This document shows positions 22,500-31,061 of a DNA stretch of 34,445 bases, in pieces. The notes under the pieces were generated by a model. It was not told the DNA's origin, did no database searches, and saw nothing but the letters and a program-made list of their open reading frames with translations. This DNA is from a virus: positions 1 to 34,445 of IMG/VR virus record IMGVR_UViG_3300032284_001264; one strand, written 5' to 3'. Made by a program: the position numbers and the translations under genes. How positions within the stretch are numbered: the stretch's first letter is position 1; every line of letters begins with the position of its first letter.

Positions 22500-23640
22500 A
22501 GCAACTCCTGTATTCTTTGCCAACTTAGAAGCATTTGAAAAAGGTTATCCGATTATCTGCAACGAAGGAGGCAGCAGAAGTTCTAAGAGTTATTCAATTG
22601 TTCAGTTATTGGTTTTAATAGCCAATAACAATTCAAATAAAAGGATTTCGATTGTTTCACATTCATTGCCACACATTAAACGAGGTGCTTATCGAGATTT
22701 TAGGGCAATAATGGAAGATTGGAAGATTTGGGATGACAACGATTTTAGTTATTCGGATTACATATACACATTTAAGAATGGATCTTATATTGAGTTATTT
22801 GGATTAGAGGATGAGGGTAAAGCAAGAGGACCGGGCAGAGATATTTTATTTGTCAATGAAGCTAATCTGATTAAAAAGAGTTTATACGATCAGTTAGCGA
22901 TGAGAACGACAGGGCAAGTGTTTTTAGATTGGAACCCTGCGGATTTTGTATCATGGGTTTATGATGTGGCAGATAATCCAAAGAACAAATGTATCAAAAG
23001 CACCTATAAAAACAATCTATCTAATCTTTCGCAAAATCAGATTGATACGATAGAAAGTTATAAAAACCTTCCTGATGATTTTATGTGGAAGGTGTACGGA
23101 TTAGGATTGAGAGGTGCAGCAAAGGAGATTATTTACACAGCGTGGAAGTATTGTGATGAGTTGCCGAGTAATGGTGATGTGTTTTATGGGTTGGATTTCG
23201 GTTATACTAATCCGAGTGCATTGGTTAAAGTCGTTCATTATGAGGGTGCTAATTACGCTAAGGAAGTTCTTTATAAACGTGGTTTAACGATTTCGGACTT
23301 AGTGCCTCTCATTAAAGAGTTGGTAGATAGCAATGCAACGATTTATTGCGATAGTGCCGAGCCGAAAAGTATCGAGGAACTATACCGGGCTGAATTGAAT
23401 GTTCATCCCGCAGAAAAAGATGTTTGGACAGGTATTGTAAAGGTTAAAAGCTATCCGTTATTTATCACACACGACTCAAAGAACTTAGCCAATGAGTTGA
23501 TGAGTTATAAATGGAAAAAGGATAAGAACGATAATATTTTAGAAGAACCGGTAAAAGAAAACGATCACTTATTAGATGCGATGAGATACGGCATTTTTAC
23601 CCATTTAAGCAAAGAAAAAAGAACATGGTTAGTCATATAA
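22471..23640 (+). CDS. terL: terminase large subunit
   Basis: The 389-residue packaging motor has an N-terminal ATPase and a C-terminal nuclease. The Walker A-like loop is EGGSRSSKSYSIVQ (about residues 32-45), Walker B is DILFVNEAN, and a coupling segment follows (QVFLDWNPAD). The RNase H-like nuclease shows YGLDFGYTNPSALV, IYCDSAEPKSIEEL and NDHLLDAMRYG, supplying the three metal-binding acidic positions. It resembles the phage terminase_3/PBSX type. It starts inside the small terminase gene and precedes the portal by 10 bp. Confidence 0.93.
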   Translation: MMDANQLKIKATPVFFANLEAFEKGYPIICNEGGSRSSKSYSIVQLLVLIANNNSNKRISIVSHSLPHIKRGAYRDFRAIMEDWKIWDDNDFSYSDYIYTFKNGSYIELFGLEDEGKARGPGRDILFVNEANLIKKSLYDQLAMRTTGQVFLDWNPADFVSWVYDVADNPKNKCIKSTYKNNLSNLSQNQIDTIESYKNLPDDFMWKVYGLGLRGAAKEIIYTAWKYCDELPSNGDVFYGLDFGYTNPSALVKVVHYEGANYAKEVLYKRGLTISDLVPLIKELVDSNATIYCDSAEPKSIEELYRAELNVHPAEKDVWTGIVKVKSYPLFITHDSKNLANELMSYKWKKDKNDNILEEPVKENDHLLDAMRYGIFTHLSKEKRTWLVI

Positions 23641-23650
23641 ATACAATAAG

Positions 23651-25033
23651 ATGAAAATATTAGGACTTGAAATAAAAAGGGTTGGTAAATACAAACCTTT
23701 GGTAATACCGGGTGGGCTACAATGGATTGGTGGTCATTCGAGGATTACCGATGCCAAAGCAAAGACATACATCGATGATGGTTATTTAGGTAACGCAGAT
23801 ATTTATTCCATCGTAAAATTAGCTTCTTCAAAATTCAGTTCCATCCCTTGTTATGTGTATGATGTACGAGATCATAAATCACTACGCAGATATAAGACAT
23901 TAGCAAAAGGAATGCTCACTAAGTCAGCACTTGATGAGATGAGTGAATTAAAGCGTAAAGCACTCGGTGAAGTAGATGAAAGCAGCGATTTAGCAAGGTT
24001 TATCTCTCGGCCGAATGAATACATGGGCCAAGATGCGTTTTTAGAAATGGCTTATATGTATCGCATTATAACAGGTGGCTCTGCTATTTATATCAATGAC
24101 GGTAATTTAGGAGGCGAAGGACAGCCGGTAGAAATGGAAGTATTGCCTTCTCAATTTATTCAGATTATTGGTGATGGTACCTTATTCGGTGTGGATAGTT
24201 ACCGAATGGTGAACACAAATCTCAATTTTACTGCAAAAGACATTTTGTATTGGAAATATCCAAACCCTGACTTTAATATGTCGGGAACACATTTATACGG
24301 TTTATCTCCTTTACGAGCAGCCATTAATGTAATGCAAGGCAGCAACGATGCTATTCGTGCAACGGTGGCCATGTTCCAAAATCAAGGTGCAAAAGGGATA
24401 TTATTTAATAATTCAGAGAACTCTCCTATTTCTAAAGAAGAAAGAGAAATATTACAAGCCTATACAGATGAGAAAATAAACGACAGCAATAATAAGGGCC
24501 GCATCATGGCTATTAATGCGAAGGTCGGTTATACGCAAATAGGATTAAGTGCAACGGATATGGACTTACTTAACGCAATCGGCATGACAAGAGATAGATT
24601 GTGCAATGTGTTTCAAGTGCCTCCCGGATTGTTAGAAGCTAACAGCACCTTTGACAACAGAGCGCAGGATATGAAGTATTTTATCACGAATAAAATCGTT
24701 CCTGAGTGGGCTAATTTCAGAGATGAGTTAAATAGACAGATCAAGCCAAGATTTAAGAATGCAGAGAATTTGTATATCGATTTCGATGTGCAGGATTTAC
24801 CGGAGTTACAAGAAGATATGGGCAAGATAGTAACGAACATGATGAATGCAGATTGGCTTACCATGAATGAGAAACGTGAGGCGATGCGTTATGAGCCTAT
24901 TGAAAAACCTGAGTTCAATACAGCTTACACAACAAATACAAAAGTACCATTAGAAGAAGCCTTTGAAAGCACAGGAAATAGTTTACCCGATGATGAGGTA
25001 AATGAAGATGCAACAAAAGATATTTACAAATAA
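23651..25033 (+). CDS. portal protein (HK97-type)
   Basis: The 460-residue protein forms the dodecameric vertex through which DNA enters the capsid. Recognisable parts are the wing/stem region (DIYSIVKLASSKFSSIPCYV), LYGLSPLRAAINVMQGSNDA, and the conserved RDRLCNVFQVPPGLLEANS with a later F-R-D-E-L-N-R-Q-I. The C-terminus is acidic. Its stop shares a base with the start of the MuF-like gene. Confidence 0.9.
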   Translation: MKILGLEIKRVGKYKPLVIPGGLQWIGGHSRITDAKAKTYIDDGYLGNADIYSIVKLASSKFSSIPCYVYDVRDHKSLRRYKTLAKGMLTKSALDEMSELKRKALGEVDESSDLARFISRPNEYMGQDAFLEMAYMYRIITGGSAIYINDGNLGGEGQPVEMEVLPSQFIQIIGDGTLFGVDSYRMVNTNLNFTAKDILYWKYPNPDFNMSGTHLYGLSPLRAAINVMQGSNDAIRATVAMFQNQGAKGILFNNSENSPISKEEREILQAYTDEKINDSNNKGRIMAINAKVGYTQIGLSATDMDLLNAIGMTRDRLCNVFQVPPGLLEANSTFDNRAQDMKYFITNKIVPEWANFRDELNRQIKPRFKNAENLYIDFDVQDLPELQEDMGKIVTNMMNADWLTMNEKREAMRYEPIEKPEFNTAYTTNTKVPLEEAFESTGNSLPDDEVNEDATKDIYK

Positions 25034-25914
25034 TGTGGGAGCAGTTCGCAAAAAGACAGCAACGAATAGAAAAAGCCTATGTTCCAAGAGTAAAGGCTGC
25101 CATCTCTAAAGAGATTGGTAAGGTTGTGGCCCATATTAAGCGAAACGGATTAACAGGCTATCAGTCATTTATTCATCATGCGATTAATGCAGAAGATGTT
25201 TTTAAGATACTAAAAGACTTGTATAAAACGGCTGCGATACAAGAAGCGAATATCACTTACAAGGAATTAAGAGCCAAGCACTACAAACTAAGAACATTCG
25301 GCTATAATGAAGCGTGGAGTAATGTTATTGATACGCATTTAGGCAATTTGAAGTTATTGGAAACTTGTCAGAACATCAGCGAAACAACGAAAGAAAGGAT
25401 ATTACAAGTTATTGCCAAAGGTTTACGAGAAGGATTAGGATTTGAAGAAATAGCGAGGCAAATAGAAAGCGATGAAATCCCTTTACAAAGAGCGAGGTTG
25501 ATAGTAAGGACTGAAAGTATAGGAGCCATGAATATCGGCTCTATGATGGGTGCTATTTCAACCGGTATTCAATATCAAAAAAGATGGGTAACAGCGAAAG
25601 ACCATCGGGTAAGAGGTACAAAACCAACGGATAGGTTTTCTCATTTGGCTTTATCGGGTGATACGGTGGAAATGGTAAAATCTTTTAACAATGGCGAGGC
25701 GATACGCTATCCCGGTGACAAGAATGCAAGTCCGGGCAATTTCTGTAATTGTCGTTGTACGATGCAGTACATAGCCAAAAGGGATTCAAGCGGCAGTATC
25801 ATGCTTTATCCGAATGTACCTAAGAAACCAGCACCGGGCAAAGAGATGAGTAATTTACTGATAAGTTTGATTGGTGGTGTTTTATTTGGGGATAGTATTT
25901 CTGATTTGTTTTAA
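25033..25914 (+). CDS. head morphogenesis protein (phage Mu F / SPP1 gp7 family)
   Basis: The 293-residue minor head protein has a helical N-terminal half and a MuF domain. It carries RARLIVRTESIGAMNIGS (the R-T-E motif), KRWVTAKDHRVRGTKPTDRF near the end, and CNCRCTMQYI with clustered Cys, all diagnostic. It acts in procapsid assembly and often enters the host with the DNA. The C-terminal ~30 residues are a hydrophobic Gly-rich extension (LLISLIGGVLFG). Confidence 0.88.
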   Translation: MWEQFAKRQQRIEKAYVPRVKAAISKEIGKVVAHIKRNGLTGYQSFIHHAINAEDVFKILKDLYKTAAIQEANITYKELRAKHYKLRTFGYNEAWSNVIDTHLGNLKLLETCQNISETTKERILQVIAKGLREGLGFEEIARQIESDEIPLQRARLIVRTESIGAMNIGSMMGAISTGIQYQKRWVTAKDHRVRGTKPTDRFSHLALSGDTVEMVKSFNNGEAIRYPGDKNASPGNFCNCRCTMQYIAKRDSSGSIMLYPNVPKKPAPGKEMSNLLISLIGGVLFGDSISDLF

Positions 25915-25933
25915 AATAATATTATTATATTGC
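25906..25933 (+). promoter_or_regulatory. promoter candidate for the glycosyltransferase cassette
   Basis: TTG (25906-25908), a 17-bp spacer and TATATTGC (25926-25933) lie at the end of the MuF-like gene, 15 bp before ATG 25949. The layout matches the candidate at 18853-18880. No ACAATTGT block is present, so this cassette could be expressed outside the late programme, for instance from the prophage. Confidence 0.4.
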
Positions 25934-25948
25934 GTGTAATTACATTGT

Positions 25949-26665
25949 ATGAACATTCTAATTAAGAATTGCCCATCTCTCATTGGTGATTTTTTAGGCA
26001 TTGCACCCGCATTGCAGAAGTTAGCAAAGAATAATAATGTTTACGTTGATACATCTTACGAGATAGATAGTTTGCTTGAATTAGTATCGAGCCGACATAA
26101 TATTTTTAAGCAGAAAAATATTGTTTACGATAAGAAAATAGACATCAATATCACAGAGCCTTTTACAATGGCGCATCATAGTAATTTATATATGACACAG
26201 GCTTTTTGTAGGTATTTGGGTGTAGAGTATTCGGGAATACCCAAAGCGGATTTAGATTACAGTAGTGGTGGATTTCAGTATGAAGATTTTTATGTGATTT
26301 CTCCTTTTGCACGTTCTCTACCACCGGATCAAAAACTTTCAATGAATGTGTGGCAGGAAGTGATTAATCATTCAGGAAAACATTTTATTGTATTGGGTAA
26401 TTCAAAGCATGATATGAATACTTTAAACAGAACGCTTACTTTATTCGATAAACCTTTCGATCATGTTTGCCAAGTTCTAAGAAACTGTAAAGGATTGATT
26501 TCACTTGTTACAGGCACAAGCCATTTAGCATTTCACTTAGGAGTGAAAAATATTTTACTCACCAATCAAGGCACAACCGGATGGGGTGTTAATCCCGATG
26601 CGGTAAAGATTACAAAGCACATACCTACTATTACAGCCGAAGATATTATTAAACACTTAAATTAG
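25949..26665 (+). CDS. glycosyltransferase family 9-like protein
   Basis: The 238-residue protein resembles GT9 (heptosyltransferase-type, GT-B fold). Evidence is the N-terminal S-L-I-G-D-F-L-G-I-A-P-A-L (compare G-D-x-x-x-x-T-P-A-L), FIVLGNSKHDMNTL and the C-terminal CKGLISLVTGTSHLAFHLGV, which in GT9 binds the nucleotide sugar. It is shorter than typical GT9 enzymes (~350 aa) and may be a reduced form. It sits inside the head gene cluster but in its own short cassette. Targets could be virion proteins or host surface glycans. Confidence 0.75.
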   Translation: MNILIKNCPSLIGDFLGIAPALQKLAKNNNVYVDTSYEIDSLLELVSSRHNIFKQKNIVYDKKIDINITEPFTMAHHSNLYMTQAFCRYLGVEYSGIPKADLDYSSGGFQYEDFYVISPFARSLPPDQKLSMNVWQEVINHSGKHFIVLGNSKHDMNTLNRTLTLFDKPFDHVCQVLRNCKGLISLVTGTSHLAFHLGVKNILLTNQGTTGWGVNPDAVKITKHIPTITAEDIIKHLN

Positions 26666-26670
26666 TTACA

Positions 26671-27009
26671 ATGGATAACAACACCATCATTCTCGTATTA
26701 ATCTTATCAAATTTATTAATGTTTTTTATTTTCTTAAATGAGAATTTAAAAGTAAAAGGATTGAGATACACTGTTAAAAGATGCGTTGAAGATTATAAGT
26801 TCTTAGAAAACAAAACCAATGAATTAAATAAGCAGTTAATTGCTGCTAATAAAACGATTGATACCCTTAAAAAAGCACACGATGTATTTTCCGAGCAGTA
26901 CAGTAAACTTGAAACAAAATACAAATTCCTATTGGATGCTGCTAAGAAATTAACAAAATCAACCAAACCACCAAAACAACAACCTAAAAAGAAAACTGTA
27001 AAAAAGTAA
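26671..27009 (+). CDS. membrane-anchored coiled-coil protein
   Basis: An N-terminal membrane helix (IILVLILSNLLMFFIF) is followed by a long heptad-like helix (FLENKTNELNKQLIAANKTI, FSEQYSKLETKYKFLLDAAK) and a Lys/Pro tail. It lies between two glycosyltransferases, 5 bp after the first. Its stop TAA is in the same frame as the next gene, separated by one codon (TCA). It could tether or scaffold the glycosyltransferases at the membrane; no family recognised. Confidence 0.65.
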   Translation: MDNNTIILVLILSNLLMFFIFLNENLKVKGLRYTVKRCVEDYKFLENKTNELNKQLIAANKTIDTLKKAHDVFSEQYSKLETKYKFLLDAAKKLTKSTKPPKQQPKKKTVKK

Positions 27010-27012
27010 TCA

Positions 27013-28035
27013 TTGAATATCATCATTCCCTTCCCTGAATTAGTTACAGGAGTACATTACCATCGTTTAAAGCTGCCTTTTAGTTTAATTAAAGGCAATA
27101 TTAAGTTTTTACAGAAAGTGGATCCCGAAGTTATGGCATGGGCTGATGTAATGATAATCTCTCGTGATATTGGTAACTCTCGAAGCGAAGTACGACAAAT
27201 TTGTGATTTCTATAAAATCAAATTGATTTATGATTTTGATGATAGCCCTTTTTTAGATCATACTCATAGAGCATTTGCAGACTATCAAAAAAACAAAGTA
27301 ACAGAAAATCAATTATACAATGTTTCTATTTCAGATTGTGTTTGGGTAACGAATGAAAGATTAAAAAAAGTATTATTACCTTTTAATACCAACATTGATA
27401 TTATTCCTAACTCTATTCCACTGGGTTACGACCAATTTAATGAAAGTAAAAACCCAAGTGAAAGAATACGGTTTATTTATGCCGGTGGCACAACGCACTA
27501 CAAAGATTTATTACTAATTGAGAATACTTGTCGGGTATTAAGAAAAAACGAAAAGTTTAAAAGTATCGGACAGATGGTAATGGCAGGATATTCAGATAAT
27601 CCAAAGTACAAAGATTATTGGGATAAGGCAGAAGCACTTTATTCAGGACAGCGGCCTAATTGGGAAACATACAAAAGGGTTTATCAGTTACTTACTTCTG
27701 AATATATGAATTTGTATAAAGATGGCGATGTTGGGTTAGTGCCTTTGGTAGATAATGAATTTAACCGGTGCAAGAGTAATTTAAAGTTACTTGAATTGGG
27801 AGCAAAGAAACTCCCTGCCATTGTTAGTTATATGCCTACCTATACGGACAACAATCCTCCTGTGAAGTGGGTGAAAAAAGAAAGCGATTGGTTAGAATAC
27901 ATCATGTTTTACATCAATCATCCTGAAAAGATAAAAGAAGATGGAGAAAAGTTGTATGAGTGGGTAAAGACTTATTACTCGATGGATGATGTTAATACTA
28001 AAAGGATTGAATCGATAAAGAGATTATTAAACTAA
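27013..28035 (+). CDS. glycosyltransferase, GT4-like
   Basis: The 340-residue protein resembles GT-B family 4. Its N-terminal domain has LIYDFDDSPFLDHTHRAFAD, then SDCVWVTNERL and IDIIPNSIPL. The C-terminal domain has IRFIYAGGTTHYKDLLLIE, GDVGLVPLVDNEFNRCKSNL and KLLELGAKKLPAIVS, the nucleotide-sugar binding E-x7-E-like region. The start is TTG at 27013, because an in-frame TAA lies two codons upstream and no ATG gives the conserved N-terminus. Its stop lies within the promoter-like element at 28031. Confidence 0.82.
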   Translation: MNIIIPFPELVTGVHYHRLKLPFSLIKGNIKFLQKVDPEVMAWADVMIISRDIGNSRSEVRQICDFYKIKLIYDFDDSPFLDHTHRAFADYQKNKVTENQLYNVSISDCVWVTNERLKKVLLPFNTNIDIIPNSIPLGYDQFNESKNPSERIRFIYAGGTTHYKDLLLIENTCRVLRKNEKFKSIGQMVMAGYSDNPKYKDYWDKAEALYSGQRPNWETYKRVYQLLTSEYMNLYKDGDVGLVPLVDNEFNRCKSNLKLLELGAKKLPAIVSYMPTYTDNNPPVKWVKKESDWLEYIMFYINHPEKIKEDGEKLYEWVKTYYSMDDVNTKRIESIKRLLN

Positions 28036-28085
28036 CAATTGTGTAAAAGTAAATTTTTTAATTATCTTGAAAATAATTAAATTCG
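28031..28085 (+). promoter_or_regulatory. late promoter-like element, copy C (protease/capsid operon)
   Basis: ACTAACAATTGTGTAAAA starts at 28031, with ACAATTGT at 28035-28042 and TAAATTCG at 28078-28085, again 43 bp apart. AATTATCTT (28060-28068) and AAAATAATT before the box are shared with copy A. It overlaps the GT4 stop codon, as copy A overlaps the tape-measure stop. Confidence 0.65.
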
Positions 28086-28095
28086 CTTTCATATA

Positions 28096-28242
28096 ATGTT
28101 ATTAGAAGTCGGATATACCGAAATTATTAAGCCTCCAAAGGCAAAGAAGATTGAGCCTACTGTTAATAGTGGCAAATCAATACCAAAGAAAGAGCCTGAC
28201 GTTAAAAGCGTTAGACGTAGATACAACAGGAAAAAAGGTTAA
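28096..28242 (+). CDS. small basic ORF overlapping the protease start (48 aa)
   Basis: The first ATG after promoter-like element C opens a 48-residue, Lys/Arg-rich ORF (MLLEVGYTEIIKPPKAKKIE, ending VRRRYNRKKG). It overlaps the 5' end of the protease gene in another frame. It may be a leader peptide controlling protease translation or a tiny scaffold-like protein. Protein evidence is lacking. Confidence 0.4.
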   Translation: MLLEVGYTEIIKPPKAKKIEPTVNSGKSIPKKEPDVKSVRRRYNRKKG

Positions 28243-28891
28243 GGTTGCTATTGCTCATCTTGGCAACAAAGACAGGGATGGCGACATCTTTACCGATGAC
28301 GCTTTCGATAAAACCATCGCTGAACGTGGTCCTAAAGGAACAAATGAAATTTGGCATTTAGTCGATCACAACCCTTCTATTAAATCCGCACTCGGCAAGT
28401 TTACAGAGTTATACAAGGAAAATTCAATGATTGTAGGTGTTTCATCTTACAAAGAAACTAATCTTTGGAAAGATGTATGGCCATTATATGAATCCGGTGA
28501 AATCAATCAACACTCCGTTGGTTTTTCAGTACCTAAAGGCAAACAGGAACAAAAAGACGATTACAACGAAATCAGAGAGGTGAAACTTTGGGAAGGTTCT
28601 TCTGTATTGTGGGGTGCTAATCCTCAAACTCCTACTTTGGGAGTGTTCAAATCATTAACTGAAAAGGACTTGGTTGATGAAATAGAAAAACGCTTTTCTC
28701 TCTTAAAAAAAGGTATCAAGAATGAAGTTGAAACTTCATTACTACTTATACAAATCGAACAATTAAAAGAAGCATACATCGAAAAAATGACAGGCATCAC
28801 TCAACCCGCACCTATTGCAGTTGAGCCGATTAAAGAGTTTGACGTGAACGCTTTTCGTGAATTGATTAAATCAAACTTTTCAATCAAATAA
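28169..28891 (+). CDS. prohead protease (HK97 family)
   Basis: This 240-residue serine protease matures the capsid and removes the delta domain. The core is visible: KVAIAHLGNKDRDGDIFTDD, then EIWHLVDHNP with the catalytic His, GEINQHSVGFSVPKG with the Ser, and LWEGSSVLWGANP with the third acidic residue. I prefer GTG at 28169 (VANQYQRKSLTLKALDVD); TTG at 28151 is possible but adds an unlikely MSLLLI start. It precedes the capsid gene by one base. Confidence 0.88.
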   Translation: MANQYQRKSLTLKALDVDTTGKKVKVAIAHLGNKDRDGDIFTDDAFDKTIAERGPKGTNEIWHLVDHNPSIKSALGKFTELYKENSMIVGVSSYKETNLWKDVWPLYESGEINQHSVGFSVPKGKQEQKDDYNEIREVKLWEGSSVLWGANPQTPTLGVFKSLTEKDLVDEIEKRFSLLKKGIKNEVETSLLLIQIEQLKEAYIEKMTGITQPAPIAVEPIKEFDVNAFRELIKSNFSIK

Positions 28892-28892
28892 C

Positions 28893-30053
28893 ATGGAAAT
28901 CAAGGATATTAAAGATGTTGTTGTTGGCGAATTAAAAAGCACAAGTGATGCTATCAATGCCAATATCGACACAAAAGTAAAAGCTGCTACCGATGCAGTT
29001 GAAAGCGTAAAAATTGCGGTTACAAAAGACATCGCAGACGTAAAAGAAGAATTGAACAAAGTAAAAGCTGCACAAGGCAAAAAGAAATTTTCTGCTTCTA
29101 ATGGCGTTAATTTTGGTGAAGAATTTGCCGAAAAAGTGGCAGAATCTTTTGACAAGATTAAAAAAGTATCAAAAGGTAATGCTTTTGAATTAGAATTGAA
29201 ATCTGCTGCTAACATGACGTTGGCTTCTGATTTAACTTCAGGTTCTCCTATCTTAACATACCAACCCGGTGTTAATATCTATCCCGGCCCTAAAGTAAAC
29301 TTCAGAGATATTGTTGCTGCTGTTCCAAGTGATACAGGTGCATACGCTATCGCTCGTGAAGATTACGCTAATGCGCAGGGTGCATTTGCTTCACAGACAG
29401 AAGGTGCTTCTATCGCACAAATCGAAAAACCTTTCAAAATTGTTACTTACAACAGTGGTTATATCAGCGGTTTTGCTCGTGTAACTAAACAAATGTTGGC
29501 AAACTTGAAATGGGTTCAAACAGCATTGCCTCAGATGTTGCTTCGTGATTTGTTCATCAAAGAAAACAGCATTTTCCATACAGCTTTGGCTGCTGAAAGT
29601 GGTGTAAACGCTTCTGTTGCTGATACAGTTTCAAACTATGTTGAAAGATTAATCAACGAAACTGCAAACTTGGAAGCATACAGTTCAGGCGGTTTCTCAT
29701 TTGATGTTAATACCATCGTTGTAAACCCTAAAGACTGGGCTAAGATTATCGAATACAAAGCAAGTGGTTCAGGTCAATACACTTATCCGGGTGTGTTAAT
29801 GGTGGCTGCTAATGGTGAATTAACCTTAAATGGTGTTCCTGTTAAGAAAGCCCCTTGGGTTCCACAAGGTCATTATTGGATTGGTGATTTCGGCTTTGCA
29901 AAACGCTTGATTACCGAAGATATGAAAGTGGAGTTCTTCGAACAAGACGGAACAAACGTAACACAAAACTTAATCACAGTTAGATGTCAAGTATTTGAAG
30001 TATTGGGTGTAGATGTACCTCAAGCATTCACTTACGGATCATTTACTGCGTAA
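28893..30053 (+). CDS. major capsid protein (HK97 fold)
   Basis: The 386-residue capsid protein has an N-terminal coiled-coil delta domain (residues 1-60, ELKSTSDAINANIDTKVKAA) likely removed by the protease. The shell domain follows: PILTYQPGVNIYPGPKVNFR, AYAIAREDYANAQGAFASQTEG, KIVTYNSGYISGFARVTKQM and the P-domain end FDVNTIVVNPKDWAKI. GQYTYPGVLMVAANGELTLN and LITEDMKVEFFEQDG close the fold. A compact structured intergenic RNA follows the stop (30069-30138). Confidence 0.93.
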   Translation: MEIKDIKDVVVGELKSTSDAINANIDTKVKAATDAVESVKIAVTKDIADVKEELNKVKAAQGKKKFSASNGVNFGEEFAEKVAESFDKIKKVSKGNAFELELKSAANMTLASDLTSGSPILTYQPGVNIYPGPKVNFRDIVAAVPSDTGAYAIAREDYANAQGAFASQTEGASIAQIEKPFKIVTYNSGYISGFARVTKQMLANLKWVQTALPQMLLRDLFIKENSIFHTALAAESGVNASVADTVSNYVERLINETANLEAYSSGGFSFDVNTIVVNPKDWAKIIEYKASGSGQYTYPGVLMVAANGELTLNGVPVKKAPWVPQGHYWIGDFGFAKRLITEDMKVEFFEQDGTNVTQNLITVRCQVFEVLGVDVPQAFTYGSFTA

Positions 30054-30068
30054 TCAGTTACAATAAAA

Positions 30069-30138
30069 GTCGGGGTGAATAGAGAAACTTGCGCATGAAG
30101 ATAATTAAGCGCAAGGATGGTCGAACATCCTCCCCGAC
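30069..30138 (+). ncRNA. candidate three-way-junction RNA between capsid and connector genes
   Basis: GTCGGGG (30069-30075) pairs with CCCCGAC (30132-30138). Inside are CTTGCGC/GCGCAAG (30088-30094 / 30109-30115, 14-base loop) and GATG/CATC (30116-30119 / 30126-30129, loop GTCGAA). The three helices fill nearly all of the 97-bp gap. The lower stem is GC-rich in an AT-rich genome. No T-run follows, so it is not a typical terminator. It may stabilise the capsid mRNA, reduce expression of the next gene, or be a tRNA-derived relic. Confidence 0.6.
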
Positions 30139-30150
30139 CAACTTTAAAAA

Positions 30151-30729
30151 ATGGTTTATAACAATTTTTTAGAAATAGATATTACCGATACGACTGGAGT
30201 TAGTGAGGTTGTGTCATTATCAGATGCTAAGGCTATGCTTCGCTTATCTAATACAAGTGAGGATAGTTTTATCAGTTCTTTGATCATTGCCGGTAGAGTA
30301 TGGTGTGAAAGATATTTGAATAAATCAGTAATGCCTAAAAGCATTGTGGCTTTGGTAAACCATGACGGCAAATATTCGATGCCATTGGCTTATTTACCAT
30401 TAGGCAATATTGCAAAGGTTGAGTTTAGGTGGGTACCGAGTACAACGTGGCAGGACATTACAACACAGACGAGCCAATGGGAAATGCAAGGAAGTAGATT
30501 TTTCTCTTACAATCCCGGTCAGTATCGAATAACTTATACAACAATTCAGGACACGAATAATATTGAGATTATCAAATTAGCGATTAAGCAGTTTGTGGCA
30601 TTTTATTATGAGAATAGAGGTGATGAGCAGTTGTATCAGTTAGGAAGTAGTAAAGAAGCGGTTACAGTAGTGCCGGACATTATCGAAAATACTTTAAAGC
30701 TGATTAAAAATAATACATGGTTCGGATAG
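30151..30729 (+). CDS. head-tail connector protein (HK97 gp6-like)
   Basis: The 192-residue protein has the gp6-like core: VSLSDAKAMLRLSNTSEDSF with following ISSLIIAGRVWCERYL, a middle beta hairpin (PLGNIAKVEFRWVPSTTW), and a C-terminal helix (KLAIKQFVAFYYENRGDEQL). It forms a ring under the portal. Position after the capsid is standard. It overlaps the next gene by 13 bp. Confidence 0.85.
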   Translation: MVYNNFLEIDITDTTGVSEVVSLSDAKAMLRLSNTSEDSFISSLIIAGRVWCERYLNKSVMPKSIVALVNHDGKYSMPLAYLPLGNIAKVEFRWVPSTTWQDITTQTSQWEMQGSRFFSYNPGQYRITYTTIQDTNNIEIIKLAIKQFVAFYYENRGDEQLYQLGSSKEAVTVVPDIIENTLKLIKNNTWFG

Positions 30730-31061
30730 GTTCTTTAAAAAGACAAATCACGTTTCAGAAGAATACACCTGTAACAGATGGAGCGGGTGGTTTTACTGAT
30801 ACATGGACAGACGATAAGACTGTGTATTGTTCGATTATTCCAAATAATTCCACTACTGATAAATATGAGTTTGGAGTAGCGGTAATAAAGCAAGGGTTTA
30901 CTTGTTTGATAAGATATAATGATTACACACCTGTTGTAAATGGTCAAGTGAAATACAATGATGATTTAACGACAAGGTATTTGCAGATAAACTCATTGAC
31001 GGAGATAAACGATGGCAGGAGATATTGGCAAATGAAATTAACCGAAGCAAAGAATGGGTAA
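30717..31061 (+). CDS. head closure / head-tail adaptor protein (SPP1 gp16-like)
   Basis: The 114-residue protein opens GSLKRQITFQKNTPVTDGAG and GFTDTWTD, a hallmark of the phage head-tail joining family (SPP1 gp16 / HK97 gp7 type). The rest is beta-rich. It closes the capsid exit channel. It overlaps both neighbours. Confidence 0.85.
   Translation: MVRIGSLKRQITFQKNTPVTDGAGGFTDTWTDDKTVYCSIIPNNSTTDKYEFGVAVIKQGFTCLIRYNDYTPVVNGQVKYNDDLTTRYLQINSLTEINDGRRYWQMKLTEAKNG

Noticed and set aside
30069-30138. tRNA gene
   Set aside because: The closing stem and a T-arm-like hairpin are suggestive, but the D arm is missing, the middle arm has a 14-base loop and the T-like loop has 6 bases.
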